Below are positions 1 to 10,615 of a stretch of DNA of 64,000 nucleotides, piece by piece. The stretch comes from Asterias amurensis. Its lineage: Eukaryota > Echinodermata > Asteroidea > Forcipulatida > Asteriidae. The DNA lies in assembly GCF_032118995.1 (NCBI RefSeq), contig NC_092648.1, positions 19,062,450-19,126,449 of the forward strand. Direction: 5' to 3'. Below the pieces are notes generated by a model. It was not told the origin of the DNA, ran no database searches, and worked only from the letters and a program-made list of their open reading frames with translations. A program made the translations under genes and the position numbers. Each line of letters opens with the position of its first letter. The stretch's first letter is position 1.

Positions 1-700
1 TCGTAATTGTTAGAAGAAAAAAATTGTTAAGAAACCAATGGACCCTCAAAGGCCTGAAGCAACCTCAGACTGTAAGGAAAATGTTTAACAAATGTCGGCT
101 TCAGAAGCGGGAGGGAACCACAAATAGGGAGACCTATGCACTTGGGTGTAGAGGCGAAAACCCAATTTGCATGCAAGGCTCCACTCCAGTACATGATTGG
201 AACTGGGGTCACAAGATGGTGTACATGCCCGGTCACACAGGCCTCGATAACGAGAACGGCGAGAATGTCAACAATGCACGCCTTCGATTGGTTGAATGTG
301 CGTGGGCGTGTTCTGATTGGAGCATTTAAACCAATAGAATGCGTTCTCTTTGCGTCGTGATCGTTATCGTTTTTGTTATCGCTGCAAATAAATCACTGGT
401 CCAACCTATACAATGGCAGTAAATTAAGCTCTGCTTAAATACAACTTCCTACATGTCTGAGTATTTAGTCTGTAATTAATCATCGATAATGATAGTCCGC
501 GCTGGGCACAACTTCCAACCAATCATAGTTATTCATTGACCTCAGTAAGGGCGCTGTTACGGACTTGTGAGGTCCGCTGTATAATTATCACTTCCTTACA
601 TGTCTGAGTATTCATTCTGTGCATAATAATCATCAAAGCTTTTCTTGGTTTTGAAGAGGTCTTCTGAAGACACTGTATCGACTGTAAGTTAAAACGAAAA
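1..700. other. Flank with no recognised gene
   Basis: Short open frames on both strands overlap each other and match nothing I know. No tRNA, tandem repeat or splice-supported exon was seen. It may be 3' flank of CATSPER1. Confidence 0.5.
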
Positions 701-721
701 AGGAGAGAGTACAATAATTAT

Positions 722-779
722 AACAACTCCGGACTTCCACTATTTATAATTTGTTGATATTTTCGACAAGATCGTCCCA
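722..779 (-). CDS. Possible alternative CatSper1 terminal exon
   Basis: Downstream of a pyrimidine-rich CCCCCCAG acceptor, one frame reads CADDLLWDDLVENINKL followed by a TAA near 722. The acidic tail looks coding, but its phase does not join cleanly to the preceding tentative exon. It could equally be chance. Transcript data would decide. Confidence 0.2.
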
Positions 780-1056
780 AAGAAGGTCATCGGCACACAC
801 TGGGGGGAAACTGAGACATACAAACTTTAGGAAAGCTGAATTAGGAATCGATGTTCCTAATTTAAATTTGACATGATTGGTCACAGCATGCACCAGGCAA
901 GAAGTTCCAAAGAGATACAATTGGAAAGGTTAATAAAATGGCTTTGTTCTACATCTCATCAGGCTTGAGTATGTGGTTAAGAACAATTAAGCATCTAGTT
1001 GAGTAATCTAGTGGAACATTTACCATGAAAGTATATGTAAAACAGACGGAGGCTGG

Positions 1057-1139
1057 CTACAGATAAACAGTGATAAAGAGGTTGTGATGGTGAGCCAACT
1101 CTTCATCACCAACCTGGTTAAACAACTCCTCGCTTTGAG
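1057..1139 (-). CDS. CATSPER1: Tentative CatSper1 C-terminal exon
   Basis: Following an AG acceptor at 1141-1140, the frame that continues the exon ending at 1332 (phase 1) reads AQSEELFNQVGDEELAHHHN and a few more residues before a TAG at 1059-1057. The acidic and His-rich composition and the E-L-L-F-like core recall the cytoplasmic tail of CatSper1, but similarity is weak. No strong GT donor is visible before the stop, so either the protein ends here or a weak donor leads to another exon. Confidence 0.4.
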
Positions 1140-1331
1140 CTATGGAAAAGAGTATATTATTCCTCGTCATGACAGACTGCCATGACGATAGTATATAATC
1201 ACACAAAATATCCCTCGAAATTGTGTGCATTTCCTTCCAGAACTAACATTGTAATTTTGTGGAGTCAGTCGAATTTTTGTTATTTATTTCAAAAGATAAT
1301 ATCAAGTATTTTGGGGAACGAATGTCCTGAC

Positions 1332-4300
1332 CTAAAGCAGGTTGAACATGTGGATGGTCGTCGTCTGGGTCTTCCTCTTCCAATATCTATAAAGAAATTA
1401 ATCGAATTGGTTAAGATCGGATATTATGGTCCAAGCATTGCTCTATGGTCCAAGCCATGGTAAAATTCTCTCCTGATAATTGAATCCTGACTCGTCTCAT
1501 CCTAATTGTGTTTGGAGTACGATGCTATGGTACCTGTCTAAACTAACCCAAGACAGTGGCAATCAAATCCAACGGTATTAAACGTTGGATTTGAACTTGC
1601 CCATGTGCCATGTGCTTGCATTCCCATTTAAAGAAAACAAATTAAGGGGTGTCATTTTTGTGTGTCGCCTATATACATACATACAGGATTATGATAAGTG
1701 AGGAAGGCTTGCATATTTTGCAGCTGATTATAACGTGGGTTGTAACCGTAATTTAATATCATTCATGATTTGAAGTTATATTCACCACAGCTTCCTTGCG
1801 TTCAGCTTCCTTTGCCGCTGCTGCCTCCAGGGTAAGCTGGAAGTTATCCACCAGTACAGCCACGAATAAGCTAAGCAAAAGTCAATTTAATCATTTGTTA
1901 AGTGAAAATTGAAGAAAACAAGTTCGTTTACAGTTTCTTTGCTTTGGTTTGAAAAATAAAAAACATCGTCTGTAAAGTTATGACAATTAAAAGCAGCTCC
2001 GTCATGTTCAATATACATTAACGTGGTAACAATATTGTTTAGACCCAATCATTTTACTGGCTTAACTTCCCTTTAAGGCAATTTCGGTGCCCCAAAAATA
2101 TGTTTAACTGCATATAGGCCCATTGAAATTTGTGCATGGGTGAATACTTACTTCAGGAATATGAAGTACTCCAGTGCAATGTACAGTACCAGAAAGAAGA
2201 TGATGTGAAAGTAACCTGCAACACGGAAAATAAGCAGCAACAATACGTTTCCGTTGAATAAATTTAAAGTCTTCATGAACTTTAAAAATTGGCGTCAGGA
2301 TAATGGCGTAACCTCAGGGGAGGGAGCCCGCCGGAACCATGATACCCCCCCCCCAAACATTGGTTAAAAATGCATATGAAAGGTTCTATACACAGTGAAG
2401 GCCCGCATAAATATGTCTTTGTCCCCTCGTGTCCCCTAAAATACTATGGCCTCTTTGTAATTCAAGGCCATCATGTTTCCATGATATGAACGTTTTACAC
2501 TCATACAGACCTGGGTCTTTGGCGACGGCATCCGAGTAGATGTAGAACCAGTCGTCCAACGTTAGAAGCTGAAAGAGGGTGAACATCGCCGAGCCGAGGT
2601 TACCAAATCGCTTCGGGTCTACATCGGCATACAGACCTCTGCCAATCACGGCAAACATATCTGACGATAACTAGAGTTAAGGAATCTTTCCATTTCTCTA
2701 AAACATTCTCAAAAAAATTTCAGAATGAAATTTTAAACTTCATAATCATTGACATTTACTCATTGATTTCAAAACACACACACGATTTTACTAAAGCCTC
2801 CGATAAAAAAAAATCACACAAGTTGTTGAACTCAACAATTATATGGGCCTAACTTGGCAAAATAAATTTCGAAAAACTCAAGGTCCCACCGAGATTTGAA
2901 CTCGGATCGCGAGATTCAGAGTCTCGAGTGCTAACCGTTACACCATGGGGCCGATGGAACATATGCCAAAGTATTGCCTCTGGGCATTTCTGTGTTATCC
3001 TTTGAGCAAAAAAGTTTGAACTTTTAAAACCCTTCTTGTAAACCACTGCTTCAGTTTGACCCAATTATAGGTCATTTTGATTCAGAGTCAGGTGACCCGC
3101 ACAGGGTCAGCTCAAAGTTTTAAGAGTGGTGAGCAAAGCATGCAAGACGTATCCTTGCAAAAAATGTTATGCCTTTATTGTGTAACTAAGACTTGTTCCC
3201 AGTGGAGGTCTATTTTCTCCTCACCACTGAAATCGAACTTGAAATAAATAGGTTGTTTTTTCAATCGTCATGTTTTATGGTTCAATGGTAACATTGCAGA
3301 ACATTTCAAAGTGCTGACAAAATGGCGAGCATTTCTGTGTTATCCTTTGAGCGCAAAAAAGTTGGATTGTAAAACCCTTCCTGTAACCCCTTGCTTCAGT
3401 TTGACCAAATTCTAGGTCATGTTGATTCAGATTTTGGGCCATACTGACCCCGATATGAGTCAGGTGACCCCTATATCCGGGTCAACTCAGACTCGAAAGT
3501 GTTAAGAGTGGTTAGATTAGCAAAACAGTAGACGTCCTTGCAAAAATGTTATGACCAGTGTTACTTAGACTTGTTCTCAGTGTCATTTGGCCCAATTCTA
3601 GACATGTTGATTCAGATTTTGGGCCATACTGACCCCAAAATGGGTCAGGCCCACGTGACCCGCATCCGGGTCAATTCAAACCCAAAAATATTTAGAGTGG
3701 TGAGCAACAAAAATGACGTATCCTTAAAAAAATGCTATACCTTAGTGTTTTAAAGATTTGTTCTCAGTGTAGGTCTATTTTCACCTCACAGAAATTGAAC
3801 TAAAATCAATAGGTTCTTGTTTCAATCGTCATATTTCATGGTTTGGTTCAAGGGTAACATTGTAAAATACATTGTACCTTTCTTTACCAACTCAAATAAT
3901 CAATAATTTATTGTTTCATAGAAAGAAAAATATAGGTCACAACTTTATATTTAACTATAAGTAACCATGGAGGCTACCTCCATGAAGTAACTACCTAAAA
4001 TATCAAATATATATTTTAACTTTCTGCGTTTTCTCAATAATTTAGAGCCTATTGAGTGACTCTTATTCTTTGTAAGCAATGGGCCTGTGTCGGAAAATCA
4101 GTTTGAAGTGTTGGAAAAAATATTAAAGAATCTTTAGGTGTCATATGTTTCGCATTTTATCAGTTTAGTGACCTCTGTCCGTTAACGCTGTATTCGGCAT
4201 TTTAACGTAGGTATGATATGCAGGCCGCGTGGCCTAATGGATAAGGCGTCCGACTTCGAATCGGAAGATTGAGGGTTCGAGTCCCTTCGCGGTCGATCTT

Positions 4301-7300
4301 TTTTTTTCCTCCTTCTTTTTCGCTGATCTTGTTTTAAAATAATATTAAAGGGACAATGCCTGCGGTAAAAATGATTTTAAAACACTTTTTCATTAAAATT
4401 TCCGTTAAAAATGTTTACAATTTGTTAAACTGCAATATCCCTATATAGGTATTTATGATTATTTTGCAAAATACATTTTGAAAACTGAAGGTCCCACCGA
4501 GATTTGAACTCGGATCGCGAGATTCAGAGTCTCGAGTGCTAACCGTTACACCATGGGGCCGATGGAATACAAGAAAAACTATTGCTTTCCGAGCCTTTGT
4601 GTGATCTATGAACTGTTTAATGAATGGGGTGATTCTAATAACGTTCCTAAGCGACGAGTGTGCATTGACAAAAGGCCTGCGCAAGAGCCCCCAACCTGTG
4701 TTTGTTCGATCGGATCCTTTCGGAAATGTTTGTGTTTTTCACCCCATCAGCGGTAAATATGAACAGAAACAAGCAAATCGGTACATCATTTTCGCTTTGT
4801 GATATTTGATTAATTTATCCTTCATTCCATCGGCCCATGGTGTAACGGTTAGCACTCGAGATTTTGAATCTCGCGATCCGAGTTTAAATCTCTATGGGAG
4901 CTTCATTTTTTAAAGTCATCTTTTGCCAAACTATAATATTGCTGAATGCATTCGGAAACTTTTGTCATTTTTATCGGCAATTTAGATGACAGAATGTTTG
5001 TTTTCCAAGATTGGTTAGGAATCGTTTGGAATTCGTTGGGAATTGTTAGGACGATTTAGGAATCGTTAGGAATTGGATAACACTTGTTAAGAATTGGTTA
5101 GGAATCGTAAAGGAATTGGTAGCACTTGTTAGGAATTGGTTAGAAATCGTTATTGGTTAGGAATCGTTTGGAATTGGTTGGACGTGTTAGAAATCGTTAG
5201 GATGTGGTTAGCACTTGTTAGGAATTGATTAGGAGTCGTTGGAATCGTTATGAATTGGTTGGACGTGTTAGGAATCGCTATGAATTGGTTAGCACTCGTA
5301 AGGAATAGGTTGGGAATCGTAAGGAATTGGTTAGGAGCGTCGTTAGGAATTGGTAAGCACTTGTTAGGAATTGGTTAGGAATCGTTAGGAATTGGTTAGG
5401 AGAGTCGTTAGGAATTGGTAAGCACTTGTTAGGAATTGGTTAGGAATCGTTAGGAATTGGTTAGGAATCGTTAGGAATTGGTTAGGAATCGTTAGGAATT
5501 GGCCGGACGTTGTTAGGAATTGGTTAGGAATCATTAGGAAGTGGTTAAGAATTGTTTAGGAATCATAATGAAGTGGTTAGGAATTGGTTAGGAATCATTA
5601 TGAGTGGTTAGGAATTGGTTAGGAATCATTAGGAATTGGTTAGGTGTTTGGAATTGATTAGGAATTGGTTGGACGTTGTTAAGAATTGATTATGAATCAT
5701 TAGGAATTGTTAGGAATTGGTTAGGAATCGTTAGGAAGTGGTTAGGGTTGTTAGGAAGTCGTTAGTAATTGTTAGAAATCGTTAGGAATTGTAAGGAATC
5801 GGTTATGACTTTGGTTGTAGTCCGGTCGCTGGTGATGGGAGGGCCAGAAACCGAAAGATTACAAGTTCAAAAGATAACCCGTAAAGGTTCGGGGGTTTCC
5901 TTCCACATCTAGAACTGAAATTTCTCCATCTCTTCGCGTTTAGAATATTTATCAATGATACGTTGAAACTAAAGTTGCAGGGGCCCTGAAGCGGACCTGG
6001 TCCCAACGCTGTTTCAGTTCAACCATCAAAATGATTATATTAAGACGCCTTAATTAATAAGGCGTCTGACTTCAGATCGGAAGATTGGGGGTTCGAATCC
6101 CTTCGTGGTCGCTTTTATTGTACCGCTTAGTTTCAAAGAGGATGGATCTAAGATTCATCTCAGGTGTGTCGATTCACTCTTTGCCATTATTCTAAACTGT
6201 CCTCTTGTTTTTAGGTCTTTATATTAGGCATAATATTTATTTTTCAAGGTTGTCTTATTAACTCCTTGATATATAATATATATTGTTAATGTTTAAAACC
6301 ATTTTTACTGTCTTGTTCTGTTCTGGCACTTAAACTAATTTTAGATTTCAAATTTTGTTATCGCTTATCTTGTTTTCAAACAATTAAAGGGACAATACCT
6401 GCGGTAAAAATTGTTTCAAAAACAGTTTTTTGTGGGGCTGCATATATAGTGCGGGTAAGAGTGGTTCATTCTACTTTTGCAGCCCCTGACCCACATAGCC
6501 GTTTCTTTTGTTTTATTTTTTGCATTTTGGTTCGTCTTTGGTTAGTTGTATTATGTTGTATTGGCCTGTTTAAGTTTAAGTTGTTAATAGGTGTACTTCT
6601 TTTGTTTGCTTTTCTGTTATTTTGTACATATTTATTATTTTGTGCTGTTATACATATTTTTGTACATTTTGTGTTGTTCTGGTCGAATAAATAATAATAA
6701 CAATAAATGACTGAAGGTCCCACCGAGATTTGAACTCGGATCGCGAGATTCAGAGTCTCGAGTGCTAACCGTTACACCATGGGGCCGATACAATGGGCCT
6801 ATCTAATCAAACTATTGACTGTTGAGCCTTTCTGTATTTTATTTTGAGCAAAAAGAAACAGTTTTGAACTTGTAAAATCCTTCGCTTGTTTGAGTGAGCG
6901 CAACTTATGGAGAGGGTGCAAAAGTCGTGGTCAAGACGCCTGCTCGATCCTCAATGACCCTGAAAGTTTGTTGTTGATAAAATAACCTCGCTTGTGCGTT
7001 CTGGTCCTTTCTGTGTGTTTCTTTCGAGCATGGAGTTGTTTGTGTTTTAAGCAAGTTAAGACATTCCGCATTGTGATTTTTGGTTCAGTTGCTCACACAT
7101 TCCATCGGCCCCATGGTGTAACGGTTAGCACTCGAGACTTTGAATCTCGCGATCCGAGTTCAAATCTCGGTGGGACCTTAAGTTTTTTTTTCAAAATATG
7201 TTTCGCCGAACTAATTGCTGCATACATTTTCTTTCTGTATCATTTTCAGGGGCAATTTAAATGACAAATATTAATTGGCATATATTAATTAGTTTTAAAA

Positions 7301-10300
7301 AGTGGTCGCGTTTTCGAGATATCTCCAAAAAATCCATAGGGAAAAATGTCGACGTATAAAGAATAATCCTATATGAATACACAATCTGAGAAGTGTTACG
7401 CGGTAATACATTCATTATATTTTCAATTCAAACTCAAGATCTATAAAAGAACACAAAGAGGATACCCAATGAATAATGTCTTAGATGTAACAAGAATTCA
7501 TATAAATTCAATTTATTTAATCACTATACCTGAGAGAGGAGTAGCATTTTAAAAGAAAAGACGGCACAACGGCACAATATTTTTGTCGTCTTTATAACAA
7601 TAACAAACAACACAATTATAAAAGGATACAGAGAAACAGTGAGATGAGCATGGTGATGGCGCCCATAGACTGCACTGATTGGAGACACGTATTCATTATC
7701 ACCTGAAGACTCTTTAAAAATCTTTAAGGCGGGAAAAACAAAAACACGAGGAATAAGGTGCAAATGGAACCCCTGCATTGGCCGCTATCTTTGATGGGTT
7801 GTGATCATTAGCTAAGAATCGAACGCAGCGCGTTTACACACGAGGGTACTTTTCCCTTGTTTCACATCAAAGATGGTGGTCGATGACGTCATGTGCAATT
7901 CATCTATTTTGGTTAACAAGTTGTTTGATTTGTTGTTAAAGAAATCTTACCTAACTGTGCGGAGTACTCGCAGAGCTCTCAGCGCCCTCATCGCTCTAAA
8001 GATGCCAATAAAGTGGAGAATGTTGACGTCATTACCAACCAAAGTGGAAATGCTGAAGTCGGCAAGGTTAACAACTACGATTGTAAAATCTTAAAATCAA
8101 ACATAAAGTTAAAATGTTAATATATGGCCACAATAACGTTAGTCTACACATTTTATTCGATTTGTTCCGCTTTCTTTTACACCGTTGAAATTCATCGATA
8201 GACCTGCCATAATACAACTCCTTGAATAATCGGTGTGGCTTTATTTTGACTTTCCTCGAAAACTTATACGAAAACTGACCAATTGGGCAGTCAAGTTAAC
8301 AATAACGGGCGATACTTGAGACGAGTTCTTTGGCGAATTTAAACGCCCGAACGTCCGTATACGTCAAGCAAAACACTGAATAATTTGCTCATTAAAAAAA
8401 AAAAAAAAAAAAAAAAAAGAGTTTAAAAGTTAATATCATTTCAGGTTCAAATGAACATTTTCGTTTCTTAAAATGCCGATAAAAATTATACAAGTAGGTG
8501 AATGCAACAAACTAATTTGGCAAAATGCAAAGGTCCCACCGAGATTTGAACTCGGATCGCGAGATTCAAAGTCTCGAATGCTAACCATTACACCATCGGG
8601 CCGATGGGGGCTTAATCTTATATCACGCAATGAAATGTCTAAATGTCCTGCTGAATTTAGTTTTCATTTTTCACATTTCATGATTCAATTAATACTAACC
8701 AATTATATTCCAGTGCTCTCTGAAATAGTCCAATCGCCACACGTACAACTTGAGGACACATTCTATGAAATAGATTACCAGAAACACGTGGTCCAACACA
8801 ACGGCATGCCATCCTGAGGGAAATAGATCGCAAAAAAATAATCGGTGTTGTTTGGCAAAGCAGATCTCTACACTTCATGGATTTTGTGTAAGAACAGAAT
8901 TGTTCACACGAATGTTTGCAAAGGCCTATACAATGTTTAAGTGGGTTGGCGTATAGTGGTATTTTGCCTCGCTACGCCTTCTTCACCTCTAATTACCTGG
9001 TTCGAATCCCACCAGGGCCCTATATTTTCAATTCCTATATACCCGATGGCTTGGGTTTTCTTTTGAGTAAATCTCGGGTTTTTTCCTCCCATCACAACTG
9101 TTAAAAACTTAAACTCCTTTCCTTGTGTTTCTCTCCATGTTTCGAGGTAATAAAGTGATTTAAACATTGACTCCTCTGAGAGTCATCGGCTTCACAACCA
9201 GAATAACTTAAAGAAATAAAACGAGTAATTTAATTCATTTAAAGACACTGGACACTATTGGTAATTGTCATAGACGAGGTTTTTCACTTGCTGTATCTCA
9301 ACATTATGTACAAAATAACAAACCCGTGAAAATTCAAACTCAATTGATCGTCGAAGTTGCGAGATAATAATATTAGGAGAAAAAACCTTGCCACGCGAAG
9401 TTGTGCGCTTTTGTATGCTTGAATTTGAGACCTTAAAATCAAACTCTGAGGTCTCGAAATAAAATTCAAATATTTTTATGAGAAACTTCTTTCTCGAAGC
9501 GACATTACTTCAGAGGGAGCCGTTCCTCACACTGTTTTATACTATATCAACATCTGTCTCTCCATTGATCGCTAACAATTAAGTTTTCTTGCTGACAATT
9601 GTTTTGAGCAATTGCCAAAAGTAGCCAGTTCCTGTTATAAGAAACTCAAACTTGTTTCTTTCTTTCAGCATTACCTGCCCGAACGGCAACCATGTCGTAG
9701 GTAAGAGCACACATGATTCCTGTATTGAGTAGAATCACACCCAAGATGAGCCCGTTAAAAGCAATGGACTCTGTTAGGTCGTACATGTGGAGCCGGAATG
9801 TTCCGGCTGTATTCAGGATCTTTTTCTTCCGGAGTTCTAGAGCCAGCTGTTCCCGGGTCTCCTTGTCGTTCAGGCCGGCCGCCTCAAAGGCGTGAGCGCT
9901 CTGTAGAGACTTGGGGATTTGAACATATTTGTTTTATTGATGTAAGTTTCACCGATGGCAATGCATTCTGTGGTGGTATGACAAGGAGGATGACCCCACC
10001 TTTTTGTTCTTCTTAAAATTTAGGTAATATACAAAAATGTAAAGTGCAACTATGTCTGCCAATGAAAAAAAAACATGTTGCATTCAACTTGCTCGAGCCA
10101 TGACCTTTAAGATAAACATTCAAAATATATGTATATTATCATACAGGCTTCCTCATAATCAAACTTTAAATTGGGACAGAACAAATTATGCGTTGTAAAC
10201 AATTAGACATGAGTGGGGTACCAGATGCATGCAACAATGCTAATGATATTTTGGCTGGTGAACTATTTTTGCTAAGTGAGAGTTTTCTGTGATTAGCAAG

Positions 10301-10615
10301 TTGTTGTGCCCACAGCCTTTGTGGTGTTGAGCCATTGGCTATATTCCATAAAGGTACCTCTGAGATGTCAGATGTAACATCGTTGTAGTTATGCACCGAT
10401 CCTAATGCATTGGCCGCAGCAGTAGCTGCTTCGGCCGTCTTCTTGAGCTGGGCGGCTGATGGGGGCGGAAGGTGCGAATGACGGGCAAGCTGGTCCCGAC
10501 GACTCTTCACCTTATCCTTGAAGAAAGAGAGGGTATCGGGGCTGATCGCACCGGAGGACCCCTCCTGGGTTTGGCTCGGCTTCCCAGTGGTACCTGGCAC
10601 TTGAAGAGTATTCAT
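1332..10615 (-). CDS. CATSPER1: CatSper1 sperm cation channel pore subunit
   Basis: This encodes a pore-forming subunit of the sperm flagellar voltage-gated calcium channel CatSper. Exons in transcript order: 10615-10358, 9900-9675 (S1), 8813-8700 (S2), 8089-7951 (S3-S4), 7721-7630 (S4-S5 linker and S5), 2660-2511 (pore), 2215-2152 (S6), 1870-1786, 1386-1332. All have GT/AG borders and compatible phases. Seen: S4 has six arginines at every third position (about residues 231, 234, 237, 240, 243, 246). The filter reads T-L-D-D-W at 310-314, the CatSper TxDxW motif. S6 continues into an IFLNLFVAVLVDNFQ stretch. FGNLGSAMFTLFQLLTLDDW around the pore resembles CatSper1 more than CatSper2-4 (from memory of the family). 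The first ATG at 10615 is preceded by an open frame and an AG at about 10647, so an upstream exon is possible; mammalian CatSper1 has a long His-rich N-terminus that is absent here. The last exon is less certain. Confidence 0.92.
2881..2952 (-). tRNA. tRNA-Gln (CTG)
   Basis: On the minus strand a 72-nt cloverleaf runs from GGCCCCATGG to GGTGGGACC plus a T. The anticodon arm is CGAGA-CTCTGAA-TCTCG, giving anticodon CTG. The B box GTTCAAATC and T stem CCGAG/CTCGG are intact. The acceptor stem has a C:A mismatch at the third pair, shared by most Gln copies here and known from vertebrate Gln tRNAs. It lies inside the CATSPER1 intron between the S5 and pore exons, in the same orientation as the host. 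Confidence 0.9.
3000..3850. repeat. Diverged tandem duplication flanking tRNA-Gln
   Basis: A block beginning near 2985 (CATTTCTGTGTTATCC then TTGAGC, then TTCAGTTTGACC and GGTCA with TTGATTCAG) recurs near 3328 and partly near 3590. A related piece follows the tRNA-Gln at 6820. The pattern suggests that tRNA copies spread with flanking DNA. No coding sequence is seen. Confidence 0.6.
4223..4295 (+). tRNA. tRNA-Arg (TCG)
   Basis: A 73-nt cloverleaf: acceptor GGCCGCG pairs with CGCGGTC with one G:U; A box TGGCCTAATGG; anticodon loop CTTCGAA gives TCG; B box GGTTCGAGTCC. A run of eight or more T follows from 4299, a normal RNA polymerase III terminator. It is antisense to the host CATSPER1 intron. 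Confidence 0.93.
4299..4308 (+). terminator. Pol III oligo-T terminator of tRNA-Arg
   Basis: An uninterrupted T tract begins a few bases after the tRNA-Arg 3' end, as expected for RNA polymerase III termination. Confidence 0.75.
4489..4560 (-). tRNA. tRNA-Gln (CTG), second copy
   Basis: It is identical over the mature region to the copy at 2881-2952, with anticodon CTG. Identity of the mature part and divergence of the flanks fits active copies kept uniform by selection or gene conversion. Confidence 0.9.
4832..4902 (+). pseudogene. tRNA-Gln (TTG) pseudogene
   Basis: It starts GGCCCATGG (one C lost from the acceptor), keeps the D arm and a TTTTGAA anticodon loop, but the T stem is broken (CCGAG against CTCTA) and the 3' acceptor strand has changed. 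It is probably not functional. Confidence 0.75.
5010..5806. repeat. Minisatellite, units near GTTAGGAATTG / GTTAGGAATCG
   Basis: About 800 bp consists of diverged head-to-tail units of roughly 10-11 nt, mostly TTAGGAATTGG and TTAGGAATCG, with higher-order groups containing TAGCACTTG and TGGACG. It resembles neither a telomere (TTAGGG) nor a CRISPR array. It lies in the CATSPER1 intron between tRNA loci. Confidence 0.93.
6041..6111 (+). pseudogene. tRNA-Arg-derived pseudogene
   Basis: From AAGGCGTCTG onward it follows tRNA-Arg (3' acceptor strand CGTGGTC, B box GGTTCGAATCC), but the first 20 or so bases are unlike a tRNA 5' half. The anticodon loop would be CTTCAGA (TCA). Without a paired acceptor stem it is unlikely to be functional. 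Confidence 0.7.
6715..6786 (-). tRNA. tRNA-Gln (CTG), third copy
   Basis: Its mature sequence is the same as the copies at 2881 and 4489, with anticodon CTG and intact D, anticodon and T arms. It lies in the same CATSPER1 intron and orientation. Confidence 0.9.
7107..7178 (+). tRNA. tRNA-Gln (TTG)
   Basis: This plus-strand cloverleaf has anticodon loop CTTTGAA (TTG) and is otherwise almost identical to the CTG copies. A T-rich stretch (9 T) follows at about 7183, suitable for Pol III termination. It is antisense to CATSPER1. Confidence 0.9.
8396..8419. repeat. Poly-A tract
   Basis: An uninterrupted run of about two dozen A, probably a retroposon tail or simple repeat within a CATSPER1 intron. 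Confidence 0.8.
8531..8602 (-). tRNA. tRNA-Gln (TTG), diverged copy
   Basis: Anticodon loop CTTTGAA and an intact T arm, but several changes in the 5' half (GGCCCGATGG, AATGGTTAGCATTCG). The acceptor stem then has two mismatches. It may be decaying. It lies in the CATSPER1 intron between the S2 and S3-S4 exons. Confidence 0.65.
8936..9110 (+). mobile_element. tRNA-derived SINE, family B
   Basis: It has A-box-like GGTTGGCGTATAGTGG, then TTTTGCCTCGCT, then B box GGTTCGAATCCCACC, followed by a body with GGGTTTTC blocks. Related copies occur at 23057 and 35690. It sits in the CATSPER1 intron between S1 and S2. Confidence 0.75.
9239..9620 (+). mobile_element. TTAA-flanked MITE, family 1
   Basis: It starts TTAA-AGACACTGGACACT, contains the conserved TGCGAGATAATAAT and a hairpin of GAGACC/GGTCTC type, and ends in a degraded terminal repeat (GAGCAATTGCC). 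Other copies are at 12040-12554 (minus), 12772-13147, 50930-51299 and 57705-58055. Confidence 0.75.

Noticed and set aside
4415..4684. Open frames containing HRPHGVTVSTRDSESRDPSS
   Set aside because: This recurrent peptide is the translation of the tRNA-Gln genes, not a protein family.
5010..5806. Possible CRISPR or telomere-like array
   Set aside because: Units are contiguous with no unique spacers and the motif is not TTAGGG. The genome is eukaryotic. It is a minisatellite.
6041..6111. A suppressor or selenocysteine tRNA (TCA loop)
   Set aside because: The 5' half does not pair with the 3' acceptor strand and the arm lengths are those of a broken tRNA-Arg, not tRNA-Sec.
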